A stretch of DNA of 64,000 nt from Stenopsyche tienmushanensis. Lineage: Eukaryota > Arthropoda > Insecta > Trichoptera > Stenopsychidae. The position numbers were made by a program, and so were the translations under genes. The notes beneath the pieces were generated by a model that was not told the DNA's origin, did not search any database, and worked only from the letters and a program-made list of their open reading frames with translations. The stretch is taken from NCBI GenBank assembly GCA_008973525.1, contig WACJ01000268.1, forward strand, positions 1 through 64,000. Reading direction: 5' to 3'. Below are positions 24,553-37,101 of the stretch, one piece after another; position 1 is the stretch's first letter, and every line of letters begins with the position of its first letter.

Positions 24553-26872
24553 TAGACCATAATTTTATAATTGTAATTGAAATAAAACAACTATAAATAT
24601 GGTTAACATTTAAAATTTAAATACATTACTTTATATTATTTTTAAAATAACCCTTTAAAAAACCAGGATTTCAAACCGTTATATTTTCATCTCGGTTTCG
24701 GTTGTGTTCCTTATATTTATTTCGGTTCGGTTACAGTTTTCCTCCCGGGAAAAATAACGGTTTTACGGGTTATTGATATTCGACTTTCTGAGAAAGCATG
24801 GATATTTTTATGGCGGAATGAAAAAGTCTAGGACGTATCTTTTATTTCTTAAAAAAACATAATACGAGTTTGTAAGTAAGAAATTTGTGAATATTTTTTA
24901 TCATATCTAGAACCTCAATAAAAAAAAATTCAAACAGACATTTTGGCAGAAATTTCAGATTTGTGCCATAAATAGTCCTACAAATTTTATTTTATTCAAT
25001 AAAAATTTCTCGAGAAGAAACACCAGTTATATATAAGTATTAATTGCTTGGAAATTATATACAGTGGATCTATCGTTTTATTTTTGCGTTTATTAAATGC
25101 ATTGTACGTGTTTTCTTAGAGCAAATTAAAAATTGATCAATTGACTAGTTTTCCTTCAACTAGGAATAATGGGTCGGGACAAAGGTTGCCTCTATTTCGA
25201 TTAGGTTCTTTTATCTACTTGGATGAGTAGTCCGATAATGTTATATATTGCTCATCTTTCTTCTGCACGCTTATCTATTACATACAATAAACACGTATGT
25301 TACGATAGCCTTATATACTCTCGTTAAATGCGATTCCATTGGCAACGCCTCTCCAAGACGCTCCAACCATTCGAAGCCTTTTCCATTTCTTCATCGTGGA
25401 GCGTTTATCATTTCGTTTTAGCTTATTTGTATTACATTCTCCGGCTGTATCATTCATGAATAGAGTATGTTGCTTTTTAGAACTCGAGGAGAAACTTGAT
25501 TGATACGTGTCGGTCCAAGGCGATCGTTGTTGATCATCGTGGAAATGCATCTGCATCACGTATTCAATCAATAGTATGTAGATAATCGCATGCTGTTCGC
25601 GTCTATTCCGTACTATGATGATTGCATCTGATGATTGCTCAGCTGTCTTTGATTCCTTCAATTACTTACGAGCCCGCTTGTCTGCCAACATGTGCCTCTA
25701 TTCTGTTGCTAAACACCACCTTCTGCTGGTTATCTTCCTTACATCTTCATCGGGATCGAATTAGATTTTGCAAGCAGTTGGCACATTTTGCCTCACTCGG
25801 ATGCAGGATACGGACTCTGAGAGCATACGGAATCAGGTCGATTTATTACTTGCCATGTGTTTTGTTAACTCATCTATATGGATGTATACTACCACGCGAT
25901 CAATGCGAGATAATATCTGTGATGGATGGACAATAGTAGTAAATTTGACAATAATGACATTCTAAGCACTGTCTCTGACTTTAAATTGAGCTCCTCGATC
26001 ATGCTCGGCATGAGAATCATATTAAAGGTCGTATGGAGTAAATATTATAATACATACCAAAAGACATCTTCCTTATCATACGAGATACGTGTAAATAAAC
26101 ACCTTTAAAATGTATTGGGAATTTGTCGTTTGGAGATGAACCATATTAAAACAGATTTACAACCAAATTTAAAATTTCAGATTTATATATGATCAAAATA
26201 TGTTAAATTTGTTTGCGATAAAAATACAATAATCGTATCATTTTTAACATGACAATCAATCCATTTTGCCATTTGCCTTCGTGGGTAGCGAAATTAACAT
26301 TAATTTAAAATTATATTTTTATATATAAACCCTAATCATTCGATCAAAATGATTACGATTTTCAAGATTTTGATCCAAATCCTGATTTGCATCCACATCT
26401 CCATAATAAGAGTCCAGGATTTAACCCATTGTACCAAAATTGATCATGATCATGCTATTGCGCAGAATGTTGGTCAACGATTGTAGGTCTCATTCAAGTC
26501 ATTGAATTGAGTTGTTTGTATTTTCTCTTTAAATTATTCAAATTTATGAAAATATTAATGACTAAATATCACCAAACCAATTGGGAGATTTTATATATTG
26601 ATTTAAATCATTAAATTTGCGTATTAATATTCTATTACCTTCGTTCAAGACAAGTTTGATTTCTAGTACTTTCTTTTTAAGATTGAATAATTTGTATTTT
26701 TTTTTTGTAAATTAGTCGAATATCGATATTCTCCTTTTATGTAAATTTTTAAAGACGATTTTTTACAAAGTGCCCAAGGAATAACCAACAACCCCCTTCT
26801 CATCCCCCGAGGATTAGTAGCACAATCTCATTGCTTTATATATATCCTTGCTTTATATATATATATTCCCAA
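24553..26872. other. Intronic DNA with overlapping ORFs at 25.3-26.1 kb
   Basis: Between 25311 and 26108 several ORFs of 60-116 codons overlap on both strands. On the minus strand a reading at 25900-26010 (MPSMIEELNLKSETV) looks somewhat protein-like but stops soon. None matches a family I know. Decayed transposon coding sequence is possible. A tandem duplication of TTGCTTTATATATAT occurs at 26831-26866. Confidence 0.35.
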
Positions 26873-27062
26873 TGACCCCTTTGAGTAGTGAGCCAATTTA
26901 AAATCTTCATAGTCTTAGATGCTATATTTGCTTGTCCGCCACTTATCCGTATAAATCCATTTATTTATCAGGACCGTCGCAGTGTGTATGAAGCTTGTAC
27001 ATAAATAAGCACAGTCGATAGCATACAGTATTCGGTCATTTCTTTAAGTAAACATAAACAGT
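26873..27062 (+). mobile_element. Family A piggyBac-like MITE, copy 4 (left half only)
   Basis: It starts with GACCCCTTTGAGTAGTGAGC (the terminal TTAA has become ATGA) and follows the family through CAGGACCGTCGCAGTGTGTA to AAGTAAACATAAACAGT, where homology stops. The right half is absent. Confidence 0.8.
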
Positions 27063-28429
27063 GGTTTTGCCTGATTTTATTAATAGTTTCGATATAAATT
27101 TTTCAGAACTAATAAATTGTTATACGAACTGATAATATGTTGAGAATCTCTTGTAGACGAACAACAGATATAATCCTGAGGTTGCCATATAAGAAATGAT
27201 GAAAAATATCATTGAGAGTCTTTGATTTCTAAGCACGTACATATTATAGAAGGATAAGTATAATAGAATTTGTTTTTTGGCAATGTAATGAATTCGCAGT
27301 GTGCGCGAGCTCATGTCATTTTGACAAACGACATATTTGATATGCTTAAGGCGTTTTCCGTTTTTCAACGATTGTAGCCAGTCATGGCGTACACCAAAAA
27401 GACGTGCGTTAGAAAAAGTACTTTAAATATAATCATAAAGCATCCTAACAATACGAACACGAAGCCTCTTCGACCTTTAAATGGCGACGCTCTCCAATTT
27501 GAGCAAAAAAAAAAAAAATAATGAGCAAGATGGCGAGGAGAGATTCTGCGTTTGGAGCCATCGTGGCAATTTTCGATGAAAATAAACACGCCGTTGTAAT
27601 GTGCTTAAAGTCGTCGGTAATCCCGGTGATTGTCATAGTTGGCGGAGTTGCAAATCTGAAAAGCGAGAATAATCTCGTAATTAGATGTGAAATTAGAGAT
27701 GTAATGATGTAGGGAGCTGATCACCAGCTTACATGCCAATTGGTCACGGATTTTACATCTCAAGTGATACTTGCCAAGTGAAGTGGATCAGCTCTGTCGT
27801 CTCCGGCAATTTGCATAGAGTTTAATAGCCGACGACCCTGACACGCACGCTGCGTACAGCGAAACTTAAATTAATCAGAAAGACGTCGGTAATTTGATTT
27901 TCTGTAACAAAATTTGATATATTTCATCTACGCCAAAGTGAAGCGAATTCCGATAATTTTCCCGAAGGAAAATAAATTTCCAAGTCGCAACAATGAATTC
28001 AACACGAAGACATCCGCGAAGATCAAAGCACGCCAACGAAAGCGCACAAATGATTCAATTTACATCACATCGAGGACGATAACAATATAGGCGAGTAATG
28101 CAGTATAATTATGATGATTATGCACTTGCGTAAGCAGAAAAATGATTACAATAACTTTAAATTATCTTCATATAACCTTTATGCACGTCACTAGAGGAAC
28201 TTTGACCAGCTTGATATAAGGATATTACGGATTGATCAAGCGTGAATCGTCCAATTGAGTTGTCATACGCTACACTGGACAGCCCATTTGAAATTAACTA
28301 TATAAATACACTTCAAACGGTGGGTCGAATGTATAAATTATATACATCAGCGATTAACAATTTTATTTTTATTTTATGAGATTTTATGAATTGCTTCTTT
28401 TTTGTGAGATTTTATGAAATGCGAACGGA
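27063..28429. other. Intronic DNA without recognised repeats
   Basis: Overlapping ORFs of 60-82 codons at 27120-27712 show no family features. The part 27700-28100 is less AT-rich and repeat-free. It holds a near-symmetric pair, TACTTGCCAAGTGAAGTGGATCAGC and GAGCTGATCACCAGCTTAC, of uncertain meaning. Confidence 0.4.
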
Positions 28430-28540
28430 AAATGTTAGCTAAAATATTGAGCTGTGTTTGTGTAATATATAATAAAATAGGCATGCTACTGGTCTAGTGG
28501 CTGCTTTATGATACGCATACACACACGCGCACAATAGAGG
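28430..28540 (+). repeat. Family E dispersed repeat, copy 2 (short)
   Basis: It matches AATGTTAGCTA, GCTGTGTTTGTGTAATATA, AATAAAATAGGCATGCTACT and GGTCTAGTGGCTGC of the other copies. It then breaks off near a CA/CG-rich stretch (acacacacgcgcac). Confidence 0.65.
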
Positions 28541-31500
28541 TGGCATTTTTATGGTTTTCAATATCAGCAAGAGTTTCAATATCCAATCATGAAAAATAGT
28601 CATATTTTCATTCAAATCTACGCGTTACCATGATATGTATTTGGTACACTATATAAAATTCTGAACCACATATTTATTATATTTCATATCGATATTCAAA
28701 GTCGAATCGTAGTAAATAAATCATGGCCAAGGAAAGGTTAATATCTATTAATACTGTTATACATTTCGAAATAATCCTAAATAATTGCCCAAAAATATAT
28801 ATTTCTTACATATTGTTTATGCAATTTATATGGGTTTTGAGATAAATACTTAGAATGGCAAAGGATAACGAAAAACACAAATAATAAATGATTTGTCTTC
28901 TTCAATCCGCATATTTTTTCAGTGAATATACATGTTTTGGTATAAACTGATTTAAGTATAAAAAGGATCTACAAATATATTATAAAGGGAAGAAATACAG
29001 GAAAGAAATGTGTTTTTTAACAAAATATGTTTTCCCCAGTAAAAGCATTGTACAAGAGAATTTCAATTAAAGCCCGAAGAAATGAAGCAAGGATGTTTTA
29101 TTGAAAATATTCAATCATTTCATCATTTCTGTTTTTGATGTGACGTTATATGATGTCGTTATAACATTGACGTATTCAAACCACGTTTTGTATTTGTTTC
29201 TTTCGGTATTAAAATATCCTGCAGCAAAAGGATGTCTTGATAATATGAAGAAAAAAGGAAGCCAACCTCTTTTGTAAAATATGATCTGATTACACGTGTA
29301 TGTCTGATTAAATCTTAATGGCTTTAAGCCGTAGTTTGATGCGGAAACGTGCTAATGTTACCGTCTCATCGTATTAGTTCTGCTTATTTCGTTTCCATGC
29401 CTTTGAAAATTTTGCAATATCATATGAAATATTTATGCTTAGGAATTCAATTTTTAAAAAACAACAGGAAAAGGAAGCGTTTGGGAGTGGTCCAATTCGA
29501 TTGATGTTACTCCACGTAACGACGTATTATTATCGCTCGCAATAATTATAATGCTGAAGAAGTGATCATCGAAAGTCGTGGAAGCAGTCGTCAAAATGAT
29601 CTGTCATAGATGATGGATTCTAGAACGCAACTAATCACTGGGGCGATTTCCAACACTAATAATTACGTTTTAAATACGATGGCTAAAAACATAATCATCG
29701 TATGACTTACCGGTATGAAATTTGACTACTCCCTAATTTTAAGCAAGCGCAAAAAAGTTGAGATATTAAGATGTACCACTGACTTCCTTAGATGATTTGT
29801 ACGTAATATGATAAGCTTTTTTCAATTGCGAAACATTGCTTTAAGAACAGTCAAGTTTTGTCCATTTTTTTCATTGTAAATGCATTATTTATTCTATGGA
29901 TTGATGTAAAAATATGAAATGATTGTAGAATATTTGTATTTAATTTGTATGAGTTAATATTCAGATATTGAGCGTATTGATTCAAATTCGTTTTACCATT
30001 ACCGTATTAAGCTTGCCATTAATTTATTTACTTTAGAATGCATCAGATTTAAATTCAATTAAAATGCACTAATTGAAATTCATAAATCTACCTAGTCACA
30101 TATTATTCCCTATTTTAGCCAATAATTCATTAAAGTACGTAAAAAATGATGTTCTGTCAATAAATGGATGCGATTTTGATTCAAATATTTCTACTTACTG
30201 TAAAGTGAGGGGGGAAACCCCCGAACTGCATCCCCACGCCGAAGCTTATGGTTCCAAATGGTTTCTGGTTCAATTTGCCACAGGTTTGTAGAAGAGCTAT
30301 GATCTTTATTATTATGTCTAGATAAATACCACAATTATGAGAACGGAAAGACCAGCTCTTCTCGCGGCCAAGACTATTGGTCGAACCATTAAGACTTAAG
30401 AGACATTTCTGCCTTGTTGGGCCTAAAAGTGATCGATTTTTTAACATTTTTTTTTTATACGAAAAGTATTAAATATAAAATGTTGATATCTAAATATCAA
30501 CATTTTTAAAGTTTGATAAATTATATATTAATGGGAGTTGTGGGGAGCCACGTATGTCGATACGTGAGCGATAACATTCTTCACCACGGAAGTCCTAAGT
30601 CTTGAACAGGTGATTTTCAGCAAAAAAATTAAACATATTTTAATTTTATACAATATTATGTATAGTTTGATCTATAATTAAGAAGAAATATTAGATATTA
30701 AAAATATGATGAACAATCAAAGAAAAGTTTGTGTTTTTACCAACATTTTTTGTTTATTAAATGAAAACGATTCAATATTTTTAGATAATTGTAGATCAAA
30801 TGATGAAGACGTTTATTGTACATATGTCTGCCAAATTTCATAAAAAATGTTCATCTAGGGCACGTGGGAGCACTTCCGTGAGCTTGGAAAAAGTAGTTTC
30901 GAGAAAAATGCGTTTAAAGTTTTTACATGGCAATTTCATCCTTCTATTTTCACTACCCTCTACATTACGTTACCATATCTGGCATCGAACAAAGCCGACC
31001 TTTATTCGATTATAGGACACTCGTGTTATATCCAAATTAAATGTTTTGTAGTTTAAGATGGTAAAATATAAATGCTTGCATAGAAATAATTTTGAGGAAC
31101 AATAGTATCTCAATAGCCTGAGTTGTAGGTGCTAAAAATAAAATGTATAGAAATTATAGGTATGAAGCCTTTGTTCATTATTCATGTCAACTTAATTTAA
31201 AGTAGTCAATTATTAATTACACGCAATAAATTCTATTGTTGAATAAGACTATATAAATAAATTGTTCAATAAATGTTCAGCGTTCTTCACGAAAGAGCAC
31301 TTATTTACTTCCAGCAATGCTATTAAATGAAAACTCAATTATATGTAGTGTTATTTCTAAGTTTATTGCCTGTAAATTTTCGTAGAGCCCATATTACTGA
31401 ATAAACTTGTTTTAAACCGTTGTAGCATCGACTTCGATGTAACGATTCTTTAATGGCATTACCCAAAGGACCATGTCGTAGTTTCTATCAATTACTTTGT

Positions 31501-32611
31501 TTAACGACACATATGCATGACACGCGGCTGTACACGGCAATCTTTTAGCATTCAACAAACCCATTATACAACGGAGCTTTTGTAAACATAAGCTCTGCGA
31601 TCGTTGAACCCCGCCGAGTGCAAATATTGGCAAAAACGAAGCGTTTTTGAGATGAAATCTAATTATGTTCAGCCAATCTGCATAATTCATTGTATGCAGT
31701 ATCTGAACAGCGCCGTTCCATTAAGCAAGGTTAATCGCATTTGCAATATGACATGAGGCTTAACCGAACGTCGGTAGTGAAACCAGTTAACCATCAATCG
31801 CCAGCCATTCGATCGACTGATGATTGATTTTCCGATTGACTGTCTGATTTATGTCCGCAATATTTTACAGGCGATTTTTAAAACCCACTGCGCCTTAATT
31901 ACAGATGCAGGCAACTTATGCATTGGACTACGCATAATAATACAAGGGCGGCGTTTCGGTCGTAAAATATTGTTTATGATTGCGATTCGTGAAGTAATTT
32001 GCCATCGTAAAACGAGATTGCTGGTCGTAGTGTTTGTTGGTTTTTGTGAATGTCCAAACCACTGTGGGTACCCAAGAAGAGATATTGTGCAGCGAAACTC
32101 TAGGGATCGTTCATACCGATCGCTTCCAATCAAATATTTTTTTAGACCTTAAATATATAATATATACCCTGGCGTTTTTGTGTTTGTCGTTTTATCATGA
32201 ACGAGAATCGTGACTTTTTTTGGGGTTCTTTTGGGAAGAATCGTGCAGACTATTCATAGCCACCATTGTCGAGACTATGGTACTTGTGGCGGTCTGAAAG
32301 CGAATTGAACCTAAATCATTACATGCTCCATCCCAAAGCTGATGGATGCTGCAGACTTCCATCAGCGCTACTCGTTTAACCTGATTCTTCATCTGCGAAC
32401 TGTCAGTTTTATGATGATGTATAATTAAGTTCGCTGATTATGAAGTGTTGCTAATTTTACACCACCTTGGATTACAATTTTCTAATAAGATTGAATAGGG
32501 GATGATGTGCGATACTACTTTTTATCTCAATAATTATAACTCAAAATCAAGTTTCATGTAAAATCCAAATGTTTTTTTGTTCATTGAACTTCTTTTTATA
32601 TTTGCTAACAG
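28541..32611. other. Long intronic stretch with little recognisable content
   Basis: No exon or shared repeat was found in about 4 kb. There is a 13-bp perfect hairpin at 30477-30506. ORFs at 30073-30447, 31412-31690 and 31820-32152 (up to 110 codons) overlap antisense ORFs of similar length, which suggests fewer stops by composition rather than coding. The part 31400-32400 is noticeably less AT-rich and repeat-free. Confidence 0.4.
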
Positions 32612-32870
32612 AAATTGTTAGCTAAACGCTAAAGCTGTGTTTGTATAAAATATAATAAAATAGGCGTACTCTTAGTCTAATGGTTACGCGGCGCATGCGC
32701 GAAGCATGTCTACGATATATGCGACAGAGACGGAGTTACTACAAATGATTATCCCGCTCTATCCAAGCAACTGCCGCTTGGATTTCCAACTTTTTCCAAC
32801 GTTCAAACCAATTTACCCTACTGCGCCTAAACTCGATTTAGATTTGGAACGAACAGACGGACATACATAA
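32612..32870 (+). repeat. Family E dispersed repeat, copy 3 (longest)
   Basis: It runs from AATTGTTAGCTAAACGCTAA through AATAAAATAGGCGTACTC, the A-box-like TTAGTCTAATGGTTACG, GCGCGAAGCATGTCTACGAT and AGTTACTACAAATGATT, to a tail ending GAACGAACAGACGGACATAC. Of the four copies it preserves most of the unit. Confidence 0.65.
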
Positions 32871-33034
32871 AATTGCAATAACATCATTTTAATTCTTTAA
32901 ATTCATTGTCATTGAACAATTAAAAAATCACTGGACCAAACCGAATGTGGCGTTATATTCATTATCTATGGTAGAAAACATTTTTGGTGCATACATATTA
33001 TACGTTGATAGAGAGGTCTATTCAACATCATATA

Positions 33035-33207
33035 CAGTGAAACCTCGATTTTACGTTTTCCAAGGGACCCTGAAAAAAAAACGGTAATTGCGGGAAACGG
33101 TGAATGCGGGAAAGCTTCAAATATTAATTGTTCGATGGGACTATAAAAAATGAACGGTCCATCCGGGAAAACGTATTATGCGGGAACGGTTTATCGAGGT
33201 TCCACTG
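33035..33207. mobile_element. Pogo/Tigger-like MITE with TA target duplication
   Basis: The left end is CAGTGAAACCTCGATTTTAC. The right end, reverse complemented, is CAGTGGAACCTCGATAAACC. They match at 14 of the first 15 positions, and TA lies on both sides (33033-33034 and 33208-33209). CAGTG.AACCTCGAT ends are characteristic of pogo/Tigger elements. At 173 bp it is non-coding, and the high end identity suggests it is younger than most elements here. Confidence 0.85.
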
Positions 33208-33445
33208 TATATGCAAGAATTTCCCAAGAGCCGTATTTTTGATAAGGAGTGGGATAAATCCAAATATCGCATTTGTGAGACGTGCATGCTGATTCAGATG
33301 TATCAGCACTTCATATCTTAAGGGGTTAAATTCCTGTTTATTCTAAGATGATTAAAATTTTTCCTCTGCATCCTGAACCGTAGAGATGTGAGCTTGGGCG
33401 ATAATTTTCTCAATCACGGATCAGCATGCAAATTTCAAAGCCCAC

Positions 33446-33809
33446 TTAACCCTTTGAATAGTAAGCTAATTTTAAATCATCATTAATTTAGATACTATAT
33501 TTGTATATTCGCCACATATATCCGTACAAATCTTCTTATTTGTCAGGATCGTCGCAGCGTGTATGAAGTTTGTACATAAATAAATAAACACTGTCGATAG
33601 CATACAATATTCGGTCATTTCTTCAAGTAAGCACAAACAATATCGATTCGTTATATCATTCACATATTAGTCGACAAATTTAGGTTAACGATCTATACAA
33701 TCGTACGATGTACGCAAGATACTCTCTCCGTCTTTGTCTCTCTCTGAGCTCAGCGTGTAAGAATGCGTTTTCTGAATCACTGGAATGTCTTACCTTTTTA
33801 AGGGGTTAA
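33446..33809 (+). mobile_element. Family A piggyBac-like MITE, copy 5 (complete)
   Basis: TTAA is intact at 33446-33449 and 33806-33809. The left end is TTAACCCTTTGAATAGTAAG. The right end, reverse complemented, is TTAACCCCTTAAAAAGGTAAG, so the two share TTAACCC(C)TT. At 364 bp it is the clearest complete short copy. It lacks part of the GTCTCTGTCTCC tract compared with 24109 and 45077. Confidence 0.9.
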
Positions 33810-35261
33810 TGTTGGCTTTTAAGTCCCGATTAAAAAAAATACAGCTGATGTATTTGTATATTTCAAAATGGGGCTTTTAATCCTGTTATTTATTGTACAA
33901 AAATAAGTTCAAACAACGCTATTCAAAATTAAATATCAAACGAAGTCGCTTATTCGATCGTCTGTAAATACAAACAACAGCACGTTAAAAAATGTATTAA
34001 TAGACTTAAAGCTCAATCTTTCGAAGGACGCAAATTAAGCTCGGATTTTAACGAATTCCGGGAAGAAACCTCCGGAATGATTCGCATCAGAAAAGAATCA
34101 ATTGTGATTAAATCCGCAAATATAAATTCAGTCGCAATAAGTCGTCTATAAATTCCCCGACTGAATAACGTATTTTTCCCGATAGCAAATGGCCGGCCAC
34201 AATTCCCCATTGCCAAACATTTTACTTCTTCGAATCAATCCTGATTTTTTTGCTTTTGAGAAAAGGTTTCGACACAACGAAGATTTATTCAGAAGTCGAT
34301 TTAGTGCCAATACCGCTTTGAATATATTATTTCTAATCCATTGTTTTCATGGAAGATTAACGTGGGAAATTCGTTTCTTGCTTGGATTTGACGCACACAT
34401 CACATTAACATACTTTTGACCGCCGTCCACTAAATTATAACTTGCGAAATAGAAGAACGATTACCGATGGTCTCCGACTCTAATGAACGATCACGAATCA
34501 TCACCAACATCTCTCACCATGACATCATATCAAAGAAACAAGGGTAATCAGCTTTTTATAAAAGCGAGCGTCGTTTTAACTGGTTGAATTACCGCTTCTT
34601 GTTTTTTTGATTCGATGTTGCAACGGTTGTCGTTGCATAATGAATCGCACATCGATACATGTGCTAGGCGTCATGTAAATTATGTTTCATAATTCTTAAT
34701 AATAATTTTATTCAGCCCTAAAAATTTAACATTGTTTGGATGGAACCTCTTTGCTTTATCCAGTTATTTATACTTCTTATTAGCTTCGGAGTTCCTTTTG
34801 CGGTGTCGATGAATCGATTCGCGAATTGATCTTCGAAAATTTTACCTTCCATCAAGCTGACGTGTTAACTACGTGTTTGCGGGTTTGTAACCCACTTCAA
34901 CTCGTTTGGGATGTCAATCATATTTTGAAATAACTGAGATTTTTTTGTGCTGACTTTAAACATTGGTAATCATTATTTCATTGGAGTCAGAGATGTCGTC
35001 AATTAGTTACAGACGAGGTGTTAAAATTATAAAGGGCTATCATATATTTTAAAAGGATTCATACATCTTCTGAGCAAAAAAGTGCTCCACTGATAGGAGC
35101 TGTTTATTGGGCACGCAGATTTTGTAACTTAAAACTAAAAAAAGATCGCAGCAAAAATTAGTAATATAGCTAAATATCGTTTCCGACTTCATTTGGAATG
35201 AACCACCTATGTAAATTAGCCTCTGAGGGAGCTTCCGTGATTGTACAGATCATAGAGAAAG
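33810..35261. other. Intronic DNA without recognised repeats
   Basis: Opposed ORFs of 67 and 76 codons near 34013-34419 are not recognisable. The interval 34000-34700 is less AT-rich than its surroundings. No gene was identified. Confidence 0.4.
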
Positions 35262-35445
35262 CCGCAAAAAGCCCTAAAATAGAACGTAGTGGCTACAAGG
35301 TCTGTGTGTCCAACCGGTCCGCTTTTTGGATCACTGACATGACGAACGAGCGCCTCGTGATCGAACGATTACGAACTCTCATTACAAAACGAAGATGTCC
35401 GATGAAGACTGATCAGGTGGGTTGTTTAAATTATACAATCGGAAA
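35262..35445 (+). repeat. Family F dispersed repeat, copy 2
   Basis: It shares CGCAAAAAGCCCTAAAATAG, GTGTGTCCAACCGGTCCGCT, TGACATGACGAA, ACTCTCATTACAAAACGAAG and GGTGGGTTGTTTAAA with 59780, and the first half with the minus strand of 14886. A 90-codon ORF that runs through it is not conserved in the other copies. Confidence 0.65.
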
Positions 35446-35582
35446 ATATTGTTGTCTTTATTATGTTTAAGGGATAACGAAGAAAAGAGAGATTAGACAA
35501 TTTAGAATATATTATAAAAACGGACAGAGCCAATCAGTATTGATTCATGTAAAGTAGAATGGTCAAGTAAAATAAAAACCAT

Positions 35583-35690
35583 GTATAACTCTCGGCCGGG
35601 TCGGTATTCTGCATTTTGCGCCCCAAGCCTATTTGCGCCCGTGGCGGTCACTTGTTTTGCCACCCCCTAGTTACGGCTCTGTTGCTTATA
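35583..35690. repeat. Transposon end-like GC-rich block
   Basis: The minus strand reads AGAGCCGTAACTAGGGGGTG, then GGCAAAACAAGTGACC and GGGCGCAAATAGGC. Strings of the type AGAGGCGTAACTAGGG occur at the ends of widespread non-autonomous DNA transposons, which is known in general from other genomes. I cannot name the family. It may belong with the hAT remnant just to the right. Confidence 0.4.
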
Positions 35691-35754
35691 CACACCCAGT
35701 AATAAAAGAAAAATCTCATGATTTGTATAGAAGACTACTATGAAAAAAACATAC

Positions 35755-36100
35755 CTTTCGATCAGTGGTAATCAACCTTATTATTTCTACAACCCATTTT
35801 GGTTTTTTTGTTTGTCACTTTGCATTTAAAAAAGTATAATAAATGAAGCTCTCTTGTTTCGGAAATATTGTGATGATTTCTCTGTTTGAACATAATATGA
35901 TTAATAGTCCTAGAGTTTGATTCTACAAGATTTGAGGTAGGGAAAAGTATAAAAATAACATTTTCATATCCACTATTATCAAAATCATGTTCACTTTCTT
36001 CATTATATCTAATTTCTAACAGTTCTCCTTGGAAATTTGTATCAACCTCCACAATATTTTCATGATTGTATACCTTTAGCTTTAAAATATCTTCAAATTT
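35755..36100 (-). pseudogene. hAT transposase C-terminal remnant (ZBED5/SCAND3-like)
   Basis: The minus-strand frame from about 36100 reads KFEDIL, then EVDTNFQGELLEIRYNEESE, then ILFPTSNLVE and NHIMFKQRNHHNISETREL, followed by HLLYFFKCK. This follows the order of the hAT dimerisation region in ZBED5/SCAND3-type transposases: QEELIELQ..., then FPSSYLVERGFSAV, then KQRNRL.I..RGDLRL.L. The aromatic FW segment between the first two blocks is missing (internal deletion), and key residues such as the Gly-Phe-Ser after LVE are changed, so it is not functional. There is no Met start, upstream domains or donor site. Confidence 0.75.
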
Positions 36101-36877
36101 AATCTTTCAATCTCTGGCGTTACATCATCTTTCATAGATGTAACATGACAAGACCTTTACCGCCCGCTCTGAAAGCTTAAACACTTAAACAGTGGGCGTT
36201 AGGGATCAAGATTACTAGCATTGTTTTAGACAGAAATATTATTAAAGAAAAATAATTAAAAATGTATAAACATCTATAAATTTTGAATCAGCCATAATCT
36301 GAAAAAACACGATAATTTTATGAGTGTATCAATCAGTAAAAACGAGCGTGATCTTATGATCACGCAGCTTTTTTTGCTTGTGGTTATATATTCTATATAT
36401 ATAAGCATCAGTTTTATGTTCATTATGGTCAAATCAGAGATATGACCAAACCGATATCAATATTTGAACATTCGGTTCCTGGATAATTCATGGCTTAGTG
36501 GCTCATCATGGATTAGTTTTAAGTTAATTAACATCGATTATTTTTATGCTATTTAATTGTTGAAAGGGCTGCAAAGGTGTCCTATTACAAAGTCAGCGAA
36601 TTGGGCCACAGCTAGCAGGCTTTAGTAGGATTTCACATGGGGTGGATCGTTATTTGACGTGGACATAGACCGTGATAAATTACTTGGTCATTCTGCGGAC
36701 ATTTAACACCCTAAAGCGAATATATTAATTATGGAAATATGCACAAGATCCGGATCTTAAAATGGAATAGCACCTTGCTCTCGCTGCACAGCTGATTAAT
36801 AATGGAAGCAATTAATTCCTACACGCTAATCAATGAATACCACCATATGCTTGTGCCCGTTTAGTGACCACATACAG
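36101..36877. other. Intronic DNA without recognised gene
   Basis: Apart from the small hairpin at 36346, this stretch has no recognised repeat. The part from 36540 is less AT-rich and rich in ATTAATTA-like motifs. Confidence 0.4.
36346..36365. other. Short perfect inverted repeat
   Basis: GCGTGATC and GATCACGC flank a TTAT loop. It is too short for a microRNA precursor. It lies just left of a T-rich run and could be a transposon end fragment or chance. Confidence 0.4.
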
Positions 36878-37101
36878 CATTGCTCACAACATTAATTATT
36901 TCCACTTTCTCTTTTGGCGTTTGTTTGACCAACGAATATGACAGATATCATTACGAATCTGCGGCGAGGCTGATGAGCGAGTCAAAGCCTCTTTTGTTAC
37001 TCCGTCACATTCGCCATCAAGTCATCGCAGATGGCTCGTCTTCGACTCCTCAGGAAACTAAGCACGATGCCTGTTCTAGTACACAGATTGCTGTACAATA
37101 A
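36878..37101 (+). CDS. Candidate small secreted-peptide exon (unassigned)
   Basis: A possible acceptor (gaccacatacag) is followed by an open frame of 73 codons that has no upstream Met. It begins LLTTLIISTFSFGVCLT, which looks like the hydrophobic core of a signal peptide. It continues NEYDRYHYESAARLMSESKP and a Ser/Thr-rich C-terminus ending IAVQ. The stop codon overlaps an AATAAA string (caataaa at 37097), a possible polyadenylation signal. G+C content exceeds that of the flanks. No family was recognised and no initiator exon was located, so chance remains likely. Confidence 0.25.

Noticed and set aside
35198..35470. 90-codon ORF with VCVSNRSAFWITDMT
   Set aside because: It runs through the family F repeat, and the same DNA at 59780 has a broken frame, so the reading is not conserved.
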